From contig NZ_WMBQ01000001.1 in the NCBI RefSeq assembly GCF_009708035.1, positions 682,001 through 746,000 of the forward strand: a stretch of 64,000 nt of DNA, read 5' to 3'. A program made the translations under genes and the position numbers. The DNA comes from Hyphomicrobium album (GTDB taxonomy: Bacteria > Pseudomonadota > Alphaproteobacteria > Rhizobiales > Hyphomicrobiaceae). Under the pieces are notes generated by a model, which was given only the letters and a program-made list of their open reading frames with translations, searched no databases and was not told the DNA's origin. This document shows, piece after piece, positions 56,427-64,000 of the stretch. The first letter of the stretch is position 1; each line of letters starts with the position of its first letter.

Positions 56427-57413
56427 TTAGACGGCCCTCGCCTCGACCAGCTTCTTGGCCTGCTCGCTCCACTTGTCGTTCTCGACCTGGCCCTTGAGCT
56501 TCAGCTTGCGATCGAGCGCCTGGGTCTGCTCGGCGTCGAGATCGGCGATCTGCCAGAAGTGGAACACACCGGCGTCGTTGAGGCGCTGCTCCAGCTTCGG
56601 CGTGATGCCGGTGATGCGCTTCAGGTCGTCCGGCTCGCCGCGAGCGGCTTCGATGCCCTTGAACACGACCGGCAGGTTCTCTCCCGGAGGCGCTTCGGAA
56701 GCGCCGACGTCGACGCCCGCCGACGTCTGGCTGCGCTCCAGGCCGTCGAGCGCGGCGCGGGCGATGAGATCGCAATAGAGCGTGATGGCGCGGCCGGCGT
56801 CGTCGTTGCCCGGGATCGGGTAGTCGATGCCGTCCGGATCGCAGTTGGTGTCGACGATGGCGACGATCGGAATGCCGAGCTTCTTGGCTTCCTGGATGGC
56901 AATGCTCTCCTTGTTCGTATCGATAACGAACAGGAGGTCAGGCGTGCCGCCCATGTCCTTGATACCGCCGAGAGCCTGGTTGAGCTTCTCGCGCTCGCGC
57001 GTCAGCGTCAGGATTTCCTTCTTCGTGCGACCTTGCGGATCGGCGAGAATGTCGTCCAGCTGGCGCAGACGGCGGATCGACTGGGAGATGGTCTTCCAGT
57101 TGGTCAGCGTGCCGCCGAACCAGCGATGATTGATGAAGTACTGGGCGCTGCGCTTGGCGCTGTCGGCGATCGAGTCCGAGGCCTGGCGCTTGGTGGCGAC
57201 GTACAGCACGCGGCCGCCGCTGGCGACCGTGTCGGAGATCTTGACCAGCGCCTGATGCAGCATCGGCGTCGTCTGCGTCAGATCGATGATGTGAATGTTG
57301 TTGCGGGCGCCGTAGATGAAGGGCGCCATCTTGGGGTTCCAGCGATGCGACTGGTGACCGAAGTGCACGCCAGCTTCCAAAAGCTGACGCATGTTGAACG
57401 CGGGAAGCGCCAT
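56427..57413 (-). CDS. rpsB: 30S ribosomal protein S2 with C-terminal extension
   Basis: A 328-residue S2 protein; E. coli S2 has 241. The S2 core spans about residues 1-230 ([45 protein letters not shown]). The remaining part ends with [20 protein letters not shown] and [10 protein letters not shown], a helix-hairpin-helix-like domain known at the C-termini of S2, L21 and NuoE in Hyphomicrobiales. It is thus family-typical rather than odd. ATG 57413 has AAAAGGA upstream. A clear promoter lies at 57545-57573, leaving a leader of about 125 bases that may carry translational autoregulation. Confidence 0.98.
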   Translation of the reverse strand: MALPAFNMRQLLEAGVHFGHQSHRWNPKMAPFIYGARNNIHIIDLTQTTPMLHQALVKISDTVASGGRVLYVATKRQASDSIADSAKRSAQYFINHRWFGGTLTNWKTISQSIRRLRQLDDILADPQGRTKKEILTLTREREKLNQALGGIKDMGGTPDLLFVIDTNKESIAIQEAKKLGIPIVAIVDTNCDPDGIDYPIPGNDDAGRAITLYCDLIARAALDGLERSQTSAGVDVGASEAPPGENLPVVFKGIEAARGEPDDLKRITGITPKLEQRLNDAGVFHFWQIADLDAEQTQALDRKLKLKGQVENDKWSEQAKKLVEARAV

Positions 57414-57544
57414 GGGTAGTCCTTTTCCGGTTGAGCCTCCGTGGACCGAAGAGGGCTATCCCTGCATAAAGGGAGTGGCCCACCGGAGCGCCTGGCGGGG
57501 CTTTTAATCCGCCCGGCGCGAGATCCACGTGTGAGATGGCCGCG

Positions 57545-57573
57545 CTTATAGAGTCTACACCTGCAAATGACAA
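57545..57573 (-). promoter_or_regulatory. Housekeeping-sigma promoter of rpsB
   Basis: On the minus strand TTGTCA (57573-57568) and TATAAG (57550-57545) are separated by exactly 17 bases, each matching five of six consensus bases. Transcription would begin about 125 bases before the rpsB start codon. Confidence 0.7.
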
Positions 57574-57625
57574 GCTCGGCCCCGCCGCGGGCCTTCGTTA
57601 AGCCCGCCGGGGACGGAAAAGTGGC

Positions 57626-58408
57626 ATGAACAACAGGGTTATTCACGTTCGGGCGCTGCAGCTCGGCGAGCGCATCGACGTCAAGGGGCTGGAGCGCGAG
57701 GACGCGTTTTCGAGCGTCCCGCTCGCCTTTCGGACCTCGGGCGACGGCGTCGCCGTGCTCTTCAAGTCGGGGGCGGCGGTATTCATCGCCATGAACCCCG
57801 TGGATGAGGAGGCGCTGATCCGCGGCCTCGCCGACCGGATCATCGAGCCCCTCGCCGACCGCGAGACCGAAAGCGTGCGCCTGATCGTCAAGGGCGAGGA
57901 CGAGGGCATGCTCACCCCGACCGGCGACCTGCAGATCAAGGCGGCCGACAACGACCGGCTGCTGCTCGTTGCCGAGGCTTTGGCAATGAGCGTCGCCTTC
58001 GCCTACGACGAGCGGCGCATCGCGGTTGCCTTCGACCGCATCGAGGAAGTCGCCAAGACGCTGCAGAAGCGGCACCTTCCGCGCAGCCCGCAGGGCGATT
58101 TGCTAGAGCAGATCGGCGAAGCGCTGCTCATCCAGCAGCGGCTCGCAGAGCGCGTCGACCTCGACGACAAGCCAGACGTGTTGTGGGACCATCCGGAGCT
58201 CGAGCGCTTCTGGGCGCGTCTCGTCGACGAGTACGACCTCACCCAGCGCGGGCTCGCCATTTCGCGCAAGCTGGACGTGATCCGCGGCACCGCGGATACA
58301 CTCACCGACCTCTTCGCGACGCGCACCTCTCACCGGCTGGAGTGGTACATCATCGCGCTGATCGGGATCGAGATCGGCCTCAGCCTCTACGATAGATTTT
58401 GGAAGTAA
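57626..58408 (+). CDS. RMD1-family (DUF155) protein
   Basis: A 260-residue protein of the RMD1/DUF155 family. Typical features are LPLAFRTSGDGVAVLFKSGAAV near the start (split at about 32-52), an acidic middle with DNDRLLLVAEALAMSVAFAY, the helical part LISRKLDVIRGTADTLTDLF-like AISRKLDVIRGTADTLTDLF, and a C-terminal transmembrane helix (LEWYIIALIGIEIGLSLY). Eukaryotic relatives act in mitochondria, for example in translation; bacterial function is unknown. It is divergent from rpsB and shares the 212-bp gap containing the rpsB promoter. Confidence 0.88.
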   Translation: MNNRVIHVRALQLGERIDVKGLEREDAFSSVPLAFRTSGDGVAVLFKSGAAVFIAMNPVDEEALIRGLADRIIEPLADRETESVRLIVKGEDEGMLTPTGDLQIKAADNDRLLLVAEALAMSVAFAYDERRIAVAFDRIEEVAKTLQKRHLPRSPQGDLLEQIGEALLIQQRLAERVDLDDKPDVLWDHPELERFWARLVDEYDLTQRGLAISRKLDVIRGTADTLTDLFATRTSHRLEWYIIALIGIEIGLSLYDRFWK

Positions 58409-58447
58409 TGGCACGAGATTCGGCAAGCCTCGAGTGCGGCGAGCGGT

Positions 58448-58570
58448 TCACAGCTGCTCGTTCTTGCTCGTCGCCGAGTTGAGCGGCAGGCACCCTTCGC
58501 GACTTCCCGCGAGAATCTTTCCTCCAGCATTGCGCAAGAGGAGCCGGCAATCCGTCTCCTCATTAGCGAC
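58448..58570 (-). pseudogene. Fragment similar to the 3' part of the L,D-transpeptidase-like gene
   Basis: The minus-strand frame ends GCLPLNSATSKNEQL and a stop codon. GCLPLNSATSKNEQ is identical to a segment near the C-terminus of the L,D-transpeptidase-like protein encoded at 60097-60987. At DNA level 58453-58492 and 60189-60228 agree at 38 of 40 bases. Upstream of this the fragment (ETDCRLLLRNAGGKIL) does not resemble that protein, and no proper start is found. It may be a decayed paralogue or a duplicated end. Confidence 0.55.
58453..58492. repeat. 40-bp direct repeat, left copy
   Basis: It agrees with 60189-60228 at 38 of 40 bases, in the same orientation. The two copies enclose the DUF1963 gene. 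Confidence 0.8.
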
Positions 58571-58625
58571 ATGGTGTCCAGCCGGCCGGCCGTGACACTC
58601 CGTTGCCTGTCGAGCGAGCCGCCGG

Positions 58626-60059
58626 ATGCTTTCGGACAAAGATCTGAGCCTTGTCGCCTGGCTCCTCGAGCAACACCGCGAGCCGGCCGTCCTGCTCTTT
58701 TCGCCCTTTCCGCCACATGCGGCACCGAAGGTGCGCAGCAAGATCGGCGGTCGGCCTAATCTTCCGGGGGACTGCCCCTGGCCGATGGGAAGGCACCGCC
58801 GCCAGGCCGTGCCGCTGCATTTCCTGGCCCAGATCGATTGCGCGGAGCTGCCGCGCTTGAGCGATCGCCTGCCGGCGCGGGGCGTGCTGTTCTTCTTCGG
58901 CTGCGACATGGACCAGGATTGGAGCGCGAAAGATCCGCGCGACGACACACGCGTCCTCTACATCGAAAGGATGCCGGCCGAGACGCCGGACCGCGAGCCT
59001 CCGCAGGAGCTGCCGCCCCTCTACGAAGCCTATGCCGCGGGCGACGAGATCGCGGCCTACGGCGGCCTGCCCGGTGAAGAGGGTCCCAAGATCCACGTCG
59101 AGTGGCCCCTTGTTGCGACGCGGATCGATACCTGGCCGAGCGCCGGGGCGTTCCAAGACATCGGTGGCCACTTCGAGAAGGTATTCCCGCACCAAAGCCC
59201 TGCCGATGCGTGGTCCATGCTGGCGGAGAACCGTGACGAATTTCACGCCGCATCGAAGCAGAATGGGAGCATCGCCGAAGTCTACGACGAACGCGTGCGC
59301 TTCAAGCGGCTCGACGCTTTCGTGGCGGCGACGGGGACCACCAATCGGCAGAGAGCCTATCATCTGGGCTGGGAGCACAGCACGGGCAGGCGTTACGACG
59401 AGCCTTGGCGAACCGATGGCGTTCGTTTCCCGCAGCTCGGCATCATGATCGATCGCCTTGCGCGGCATGTCGTCAAAGAAGCGCAGTTCCTTGGTGAGGC
59501 CCGCGGCAAGGACCTCGGTCCAGAGGGCAAGCGGCACATCCACGCCATCGTCGGCGCGGCCCTGCAATGGATCGACCGCGCGCGAGAGATCGGGCCTTTG
59601 GGCAACCCGTCGGACGCCGACGGAAGGGCGTTGAACGCATGGCTCGCCACCATTCATGGCGAACAGCCTTTCCTTCCGTCGGCGCAGCCGAGAGTGGCGC
59701 TCAACATCGAAACCAACCGGCATGTCCGCGCGGCGCTCATCGACACCGTCAACGCGCTCGCAACAACGGCGCCCGAGAAATTCCCTGCCAGATACTATGA
59801 TGCCCTTGCGGCGGACTTTACGCTGCTCTGGTCGGCAGGCATGCCGCAGCTGAGCCAGCATCAGATGCTCGGCCACGTCGCATCGAGCCAGGACGCCAAA
59901 GCTATCGACGATCCCGACATCTGCCTGCTGCGGCTGTCGTCGGACCCCATTCGGCAAATGGGCTTCGGCGACGCCGGCGAATGCACTTTCTGGATCAAGG
60001 CCGACGACCTTGCCGCCCTTAGCTTCGACAAGGCATGGGGCACCATCGTCGGTCACTGA
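58626..60059 (+). CDS. DUF1963 (YwqG-like) protein
   Basis: A 477-residue soluble protein with the DUF1963/YwqG pattern: KVRSKIGGRPNLPGDCPWPM near residue 37, LHFLAQIDCAELP, then GVLFFFGCDMDQDW, and a distant GQMLGHVASSQD-like HQMLGHVASSQ with MGFGDAGECTFWI at the C-terminus. The family (Bacillus YwqG, toxin-immunity-associated proteins) has no firm activity. The protein is long because of an insertion between residues about 190 and 400. The gene is flanked by two copies of a 40-bp repeat. It ends 38 bp before the convergent transpeptidase-like gene. Confidence 0.82.
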   Translation: MLSDKDLSLVAWLLEQHREPAVLLFSPFPPHAAPKVRSKIGGRPNLPGDCPWPMGRHRRQAVPLHFLAQIDCAELPRLSDRLPARGVLFFFGCDMDQDWSAKDPRDDTRVLYIERMPAETPDREPPQELPPLYEAYAAGDEIAAYGGLPGEEGPKIHVEWPLVATRIDTWPSAGAFQDIGGHFEKVFPHQSPADAWSMLAENRDEFHAASKQNGSIAEVYDERVRFKRLDAFVAATGTTNRQRAYHLGWEHSTGRRYDEPWRTDGVRFPQLGIMIDRLARHVVKEAQFLGEARGKDLGPEGKRHIHAIVGAALQWIDRAREIGPLGNPSDADGRALNAWLATIHGEQPFLPSAQPRVALNIETNRHVRAALIDTVNALATTAPEKFPARYYDALAADFTLLWSAGMPQLSQHQMLGHVASSQDAKAIDDPDICLLRLSSDPIRQMGFGDAGECTFWIKADDLAALSFDKAWGTIVGH

Positions 60060-60096
60060 GCGCCGCGAGCACCGTGCGCGGGAGGCAAGTGCTGGT

Positions 60097-60987
60097 CTAT
60101 CGCGTCGGCGCGGAGACCGGCGTCACGGTCAGCTCGGCGCGCTGGTCCTTAGGCGTGCGGCGCGGGTTCGGCTCGGGCACGACCGCCGGCTGCTCGTTCT
60201 TGCTCGTTGCCGAGTTGAGCGGCAGACAGCCCTTGAAGCGCGGCGCCGCTTGCTCCGAGATGACGGCAATCGCGGTGAAGCCCTTGCTGCTCCACTCCTG
60301 CAGCACGGAGACGCGCTCTTCCGGCATGCCGATGCGCGCTTTCGTGCCGGCCTCGGCACCGTCCCAGACGTGGATGAAGATGCACGAGCCGGCCTTCGCA
60401 CCGCGACGCGCCGGGTAGTCGACCATCAGCGCGCGTTTCAGGCCCGGCACCGCCGACATGTCCTCGGCGCTCTTCGTCGTCGCGGCGAGCTGCTTGCTGA
60501 CGATCTTGCCATAGAACAGCGACGTCGGATCGTCGACGCAGAAGCTGCGGCCCGGCTCCAGCTTGGTGTAGCCGGCGACCTTGTTCGCCTCGAAGCCGAA
60601 CGGCCCGGCAACGCGGAAAATGCCGGCCGGCGTGCGTTTGTCGCCTTCGCGCTTCACCGGCTCGTCCTTCTTGGCGAGGTAGTCGAAGTCCTCCGACCAA
60701 CCGATACCTGTCGCGCCGACGACGGCGGCCTCAGGCGGCCCGGAGCGCAACCAGGTTGCATCGGCCGGGCTGCGCCGCTCGAAGGTGTGCAGCGTCCCCT
60801 TCACCGAGGTCATGTCGGGCACGGTGACGATGATGAGGCGCGTGGCCCGGTGCAGCGGGCGTGGGCAGTAGGTGGCGATCGCGTGAGGCGAGGACACGGC
60901 TGCTGCCGGCGACGACAAGGAGACGGCGAGCGCCGGCGAGGCGAAGGGCGCGAGCAGCAACGCGGCGCCGAGGACAGAGCGAAGCAC
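60097..60987 (-). CDS. Secreted L,D-transpeptidase-like (YkuD-related) protein lacking the catalytic Cys
   Basis: A 296-residue exported protein. GTG 60987 has AAAGGGG eight bases upstream and opens a signal peptide (about 1-21, ALA-VS). A TTG at 61008 is the alternative. The fold pattern fits the YkuD-related family: GWSEDF, DKRTPAGIFRVAGPFGF, DYPARRGAKAGSCIFIHVWDG. At the site where TxGC normally holds the nucleophile, the sequence is T215-K-A-R218-I-G-M-P-E, so Arg replaces Cys. It is therefore probably inactive as a transpeptidase. The C-terminal tail is Pro-rich. It lies downstream of dnaE, 56 bp away, on the same strand. Confidence 0.78.
   Translation of the reverse strand: MLRSVLGAALLLAPFASPALAVSLSSPAAAVSSPHAIATYCPRPLHRATRLIIVTVPDMTSVKGTLHTFERRSPADATWLRSGPPEAAVVGATGIGWSEDFDYLAKKDEPVKREGDKRTPAGIFRVAGPFGFEANKVAGYTKLEPGRSFCVDDPTSLFYGKIVSKQLAATTKSAEDMSAVPGLKRALMVDYPARRGAKAGSCIFIHVWDGAEAGTKARIGMPEERVSVLQEWSSKGFTAIAVISEQAAPRFKGCLPLNSATSKNEQPAVVPEPNPRRTPKDQRAELTVTPVSAPTR
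60189..60228. repeat. 40-bp direct repeat, right copy
   Basis: It lies within the 3' part of the L,D-transpeptidase-like gene and matches 58453-58492 at 38 of 40 bases. Confidence 0.8.
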
Positions 60988-61043
60988 GATACGAACCCCT
61001 TTGCACAAATTGTATCGAATAGGTGCTGGGGCTCAGCGTACGT

Positions 61044-64000
61044 TTAGATTTCTAACACTTCGGAAACGCCGGGCAGCGTCGACAGAACGCCCGCCATCGC
61101 TGGGGAGACGTCGTAGCGGCCGGCGGCGGAAAGCTCGACCTCCTTGCCGCGGTCGCCGAGCGGCAGCACGAAGCGGATCTCGCCTTTGCCGGGCTTCAGG
61201 CGCGCCTTGATCTGCGCGAGCGCGTTCGTGTTCTTCTCGATGACGCGCCGGTCGAGCACCAGCTTCAGGCCGCGCTGCACGCTGGCGACCGCCTTGTCGA
61301 GGGCCTCGATGCCCTCGACGCGCATCTTCACCGTATCGCCCTCGCGCTCGGCGGAGACCATGAGCTTCACCGGGGTGCCGGGCTCCAACAGGGCGCCCGC
61401 GGCGGCGAGCGTATCGGAGAAGATGACCGCCTCGAACTGGCCGGTCGTATCGGAGAACAACGCGAAGGCGAACTTGTTGCCCTTCTGCGAGCGGCGCTCG
61501 CGCGCGGCGATGACGATGCCGGCGAGCGCGCCCGAGGTGGCGCCGCGCTCGGTCATCGCCTCGAACTCGACGTAGCGTTTGACGCCCAGCTTCTGCAGCG
61601 CCTGCTCGTATTGATCGAGCGGATGCCCCGACAGATAGAAGCCGACGGCATCGAACTCGTGGCTGAGCCGCTCCATCGGGGTCCAGGCCGTCGCCGGCCG
61701 GAGTTGTAGCGACGGTTCCGCCTTGGCGCCACCCCCTCCACCCAGCGAGAAGAAGTCCGCCTGGCCGTCGGCCTTCTCCTGGTCCATCCGCTGCGCCAGC
61801 TCGAGAATCTGGTCGACGTTGGCGAGCACCAGCGCGCGATTGCCTTCCAGCCCGTCGAAGGCACCGGCTGCCCCGAGCGTCTCGATACCGCGCTTGTTGA
61901 GCGCCTTCGGATTGAGGCGTGCGGCGAAGTCGGCGAGCGACTTGTACGGGCCTTTCGCCTTGCGGTCCTCGACAATGGTGGCGACGGCGGACGCACCGAT
62001 GTTCTTCAAGGCGGCGAGCGAATAGCGGATCGCGCCGGGCTTGCCTGCTTCCTTCGAGGCTTCGGCGAGGAAATCCACCTCCGAGGCATTGACCGACGGC
62101 GGCTGCACCGTAATGCCGCTCTTGCGCGCTTCCGCCGCGAACATGGAGAGCTTGTCGGTGTTGCTCATGTCGAGGGTCATGGAGGCGGCGAGGAACTCCT
62201 CGCGGTAGTTCGCCTTCATGTAGGCCGTGTGGTAGCTCACCAGCGCATAAGCCGCGGCGTGCGATTTGTTGAAGCCGTAGCCGGCGAACTTGTCGACCAG
62301 CTCGAAGATGTAGGTCGCGTCCCTCTTCGACACGCCCTTCGACATGGCGCCTTCGACGAACTTGGCCTGATGGCGCGCCATCTCCGCCTTGTCCTTCTTG
62401 CCCATGGCGCGGCGCAGAAGGTCGGCCTGGCCCAGCGTATACCCGCCCATCACCTGGGCGATCTGGATGACCTGCTCCTGATAGATGATGACGCCGTAGG
62501 TCTCCCTGAGGATGCCTTCCAGCATCGGATCGAGGCAGTCGACCGGCTCCTCGCCGTGCTTGCGGTTGATGTAGGTCGGGATGTTGTCCATAGGGCCGGG
62601 GCGGTAGAGCGCCACCATGGCGATGATGTCCTCGAAGCGGTCGGGCTTCAGCCGCTTGAGGCTCTCGCGCATGCCCGTCGATTCCAGCTGGAACACGCCG
62701 ACCGTGTCCGCCTTCGCCAGCAGCTCGTAGGATTTCTTGTCGTCGAGCGGCAGCGCCAGCAGATCGACGTCGATGCGGCGCCCGCGTTTGACCAGCTCCA
62801 CCGCCTTCTGCAGCACGGTGAGCGTCTTCAACCCGAGGAAGTCGAACTTCACGAGGCCCGCGGCCTCGACCAGCTTCCAGTTGAATTGCGTGACGGGCGA
62901 GTTCGTCTTCGGGTCGCGCGTCAGCGGCACCAGCTCGACCAGCGGCCGATCGCCGATGACCATGCCGGCGGCGTGCGTCGAGGCGTGGCGGTAGAGGCCT
63001 TCCAGCTTCTGCGCGATCTCGACGAGGCGAGCGACCATCGGGTCGGCGTCGATCTGCTCCTGCAGCTTCGGCTCGCTGGCGATAGCCTCGGGCAGCGTGA
63101 CGGGATTGGCCGGATTGTTCGGCACCAGCTTGCACAGCCGGTCCACCTGCCCGTACGGCATCTGCAGCACGCGGCCGACATCGCGCAGCACCGCGCGCGC
63201 CTGCAGCTTGCCGTGGGTGATGATCTGCGCCACGCGGTCGTGGCCGTACTTGCTCTGCACGTAGCGGATCACCTCGTCACGGCGATCCTGGCAGAAGTCG
63301 ATGTCGAAGTCCGGCATCGACACGCGTTCCGGATTGAGGAAGCGCTCGAACAGCAGTCCGAAGCGCAGCGGGTCGAGGTCGGTGATGGTCAGTGCCCAGG
63401 CGACGACGGAGCCGGCGCCCGAGCCGCGGCCCGGGCCCACCGGCACGCCCTGCCCCTTCGCCCACTTGATGAAGTCGGCGACGATGAGGAAGTAGCCCGG
63501 AAATTTCATGCCGGCGATGACGTCGAGCTCGTAGGCGAGCCGCTTTTCATAGTCCGCGCGCGTGAAGCCCTCGGCCGGTGCCGCGGCGGCAAGGCGTTCG
63601 GCGAGTCCGGCCTCCGCCTGGCGGCGCAGCTCGTTGGCTTCGAGCTTGGCAACCTCGTCGGCGCTCACGTCGCCCTTCGCGGCGACGAAGCGCGGCAGGA
63701 TCGGCTTGCGGCCCTCCGGCCGGAAGGCGCAGCGCTTGGCGATCTCGATGGTGTTGTCGAGCGCCTCGGGCAGGTCGGCGAACACCTCCGCCATCGCCTC
63801 GCCGCTCTTGAAGTCGTGCTCGCACGTCACCCGCCGGCGATCGTCCTCGACCACGTAGCGGCCGGCGGCGATGCACAGCAGCGCGTCGTGCGCCTCGTAG
63901 TCGTCGGGCGAAGCGAAGTACGCTTCGTTGGTGGCGACGATGGGAATGCCCTTACCGTAGGCGAACGCGAGCAGTTGCGGTTCGACGTCGTGCTCCGACT
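61044..64000 (-). CDS. dnaE: DNA polymerase III alpha subunit, partial
   Basis: The C-terminal 985 residues of the replicative polymerase; the N-terminal PHP region continues beyond the window end. The frame is open to base 64000, reading YFASPDDYEAHDALLCIAAG upstream of the GTG at 63854, so that GTG is not the start. The active site is GPGRGSGAGSVVAWAL with PDFDIDFCQDRRDEVIRYV supplying two catalytic Asp. The fingers and beta-binding parts follow, and the OB domain starts near VEFEAMTERGATSGALAGIV. It ends VSEVLEI. The form is DnaE1-like, with the full-length end present. The transpeptidase-like gene follows. Confidence 0.97.
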   Translation of the reverse strand, partial: SEHDVEPQLLAFAYGKGIPIVATNEAYFASPDDYEAHDALLCIAAGRYVVEDDRRRVTCEHDFKSGEAMAEVFADLPEALDNTIEIAKRCAFRPEGRKPILPRFVAAKGDVSADEVAKLEANELRRQAEAGLAERLAAAAPAEGFTRADYEKRLAYELDVIAGMKFPGYFLIVADFIKWAKGQGVPVGPGRGSGAGSVVAWALTITDLDPLRFGLLFERFLNPERVSMPDFDIDFCQDRRDEVIRYVQSKYGHDRVAQIITHGKLQARAVLRDVGRVLQMPYGQVDRLCKLVPNNPANPVTLPEAIASEPKLQEQIDADPMVARLVEIAQKLEGLYRHASTHAAGMVIGDRPLVELVPLTRDPKTNSPVTQFNWKLVEAAGLVKFDFLGLKTLTVLQKAVELVKRGRRIDVDLLALPLDDKKSYELLAKADTVGVFQLESTGMRESLKRLKPDRFEDIIAMVALYRPGPMDNIPTYINRKHGEEPVDCLDPMLEGILRETYGVIIYQEQVIQIAQVMGGYTLGQADLLRRAMGKKDKAEMARHQAKFVEGAMSKGVSKRDATYIFELVDKFAGYGFNKSHAAAYALVSYHTAYMKANYREEFLAASMTLDMSNTDKLSMFAAEARKSGITVQPPSVNASEVDFLAEASKEAGKPGAIRYSLAALKNIGASAVATIVEDRKAKGPYKSLADFAARLNPKALNKRGIETLGAAGAFDGLEGNRALVLANVDQILELAQRMDQEKADGQADFFSLGGGGGAKAEPSLQLRPATAWTPMERLSHEFDAVGFYLSGHPLDQYEQALQKLGVKRYVEFEAMTERGATSGALAGIVIAARERRSQKGNKFAFALFSDTTGQFEAVIFSDTLAAAGALLEPGTPVKLMVSAEREGDTVKMRVEGIEALDKAVASVQRGLKLVLDRRVIEKNTNALAQIKARLKPGKGEIRFVLPLGDRGKEVELSAAGRYDVSPAMAGVLSTLPGVSEVLEI

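Noticed and set aside
61033-63135. 700-residue minus-strand frame overlapping dnaE
   Set aside because: It is an out-of-frame shadow of dnaE with Arg/Gly-rich composition.

Overview
The window is GC-rich chromosomal DNA of an alphaproteobacterium. It is most likely of the order Hyphomicrobiales (Rhizobiales). The evidence is the order rpsB-tsf-pyrH-frr-uppS-cdsA-dxr-rseP-bamA-lpxD-fabZ-lpxA-lpxI-lpxB, the separate blocks gltX-gltA and trpC-moaC-moeA-lexA, a direct-repeat SOS box of the alphaproteobacterial type before lexA, a long S2 protein with a C-terminal extension, and a CtrA-like TTAA-N7-TTAA site. The species cannot be named from the sequence. Most of the window is housekeeping DNA with several accessory pockets. 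No rRNA, tRNA or CRISPR array was seen.

Layout. 1-8.7 kb: a KefB-type antiporter cut by the window edge, a small membrane protein, kdsA, a GlsB/YeaQ protein, a PII gene (glnK-like) with a near-consensus sigma-54 promoter, an acyl-carrier-like protein lacking the modifiable serine, pyrG, a lipoprotein, secG, a Pro/Ala-rich secreted protein and tpiA. 8.9-19.1 kb: a PpiD-type chaperone, two related palindromes, trpE, a 998-residue autotransporter, a membrane-protein pair, a SixA-like phosphatase, and trpG-trpD.

19.1-27.5 kb is an accessory block of about 8.5 kb between trpD and trpC, genes that are normally adjacent. It carries a bufferin-type RiPP locus (BufA2-like precursor, BufB-type MNIO/DUF692 enzyme, BufC-type partner, divergent DoxX gene). 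A degenerate second copy of the trpD 3' end lies on the far side of that locus. The block also holds a FecR/beta-barrel fusion, a NYN-LOTUS protein, a lysozyme-fold-like secreted protein and a membrane protein.

27.5-38.6 kb: trpC-moaC-moeA, a small accessory pocket (a GIY-YIG-like protein, small ORFs, an IS remnant, a possible sRNA), lexA, a frameshifted comEC, gltX, gltA and an APH-like kinase. 38.7-41.7 kb: a 1009-residue autotransporter whose passenger has two DTG motifs spaced as in pepsin-like aspartic proteases. 42-57.4 kb: the lipid A, outer-membrane-assembly, isoprenoid and translation block, all on the minus strand, including an LpxI with an apparent second copy of its C-terminal domain. 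57.6-64 kb: an RMD1-family protein, a DUF1963 protein flanked by a 40-bp near-identical repeat, an L,D-transpeptidase-like protein lacking the catalytic cysteine, and most of dnaE, cut by the window end.

Most interesting are the bufferin locus with the duplicated trpD end, the DTG-DTG autotransporter, the LpxI domain duplication and the G7-tract frameshift in comEC. All functional assignments rest on motifs and gene order read by eye. No database search was run.
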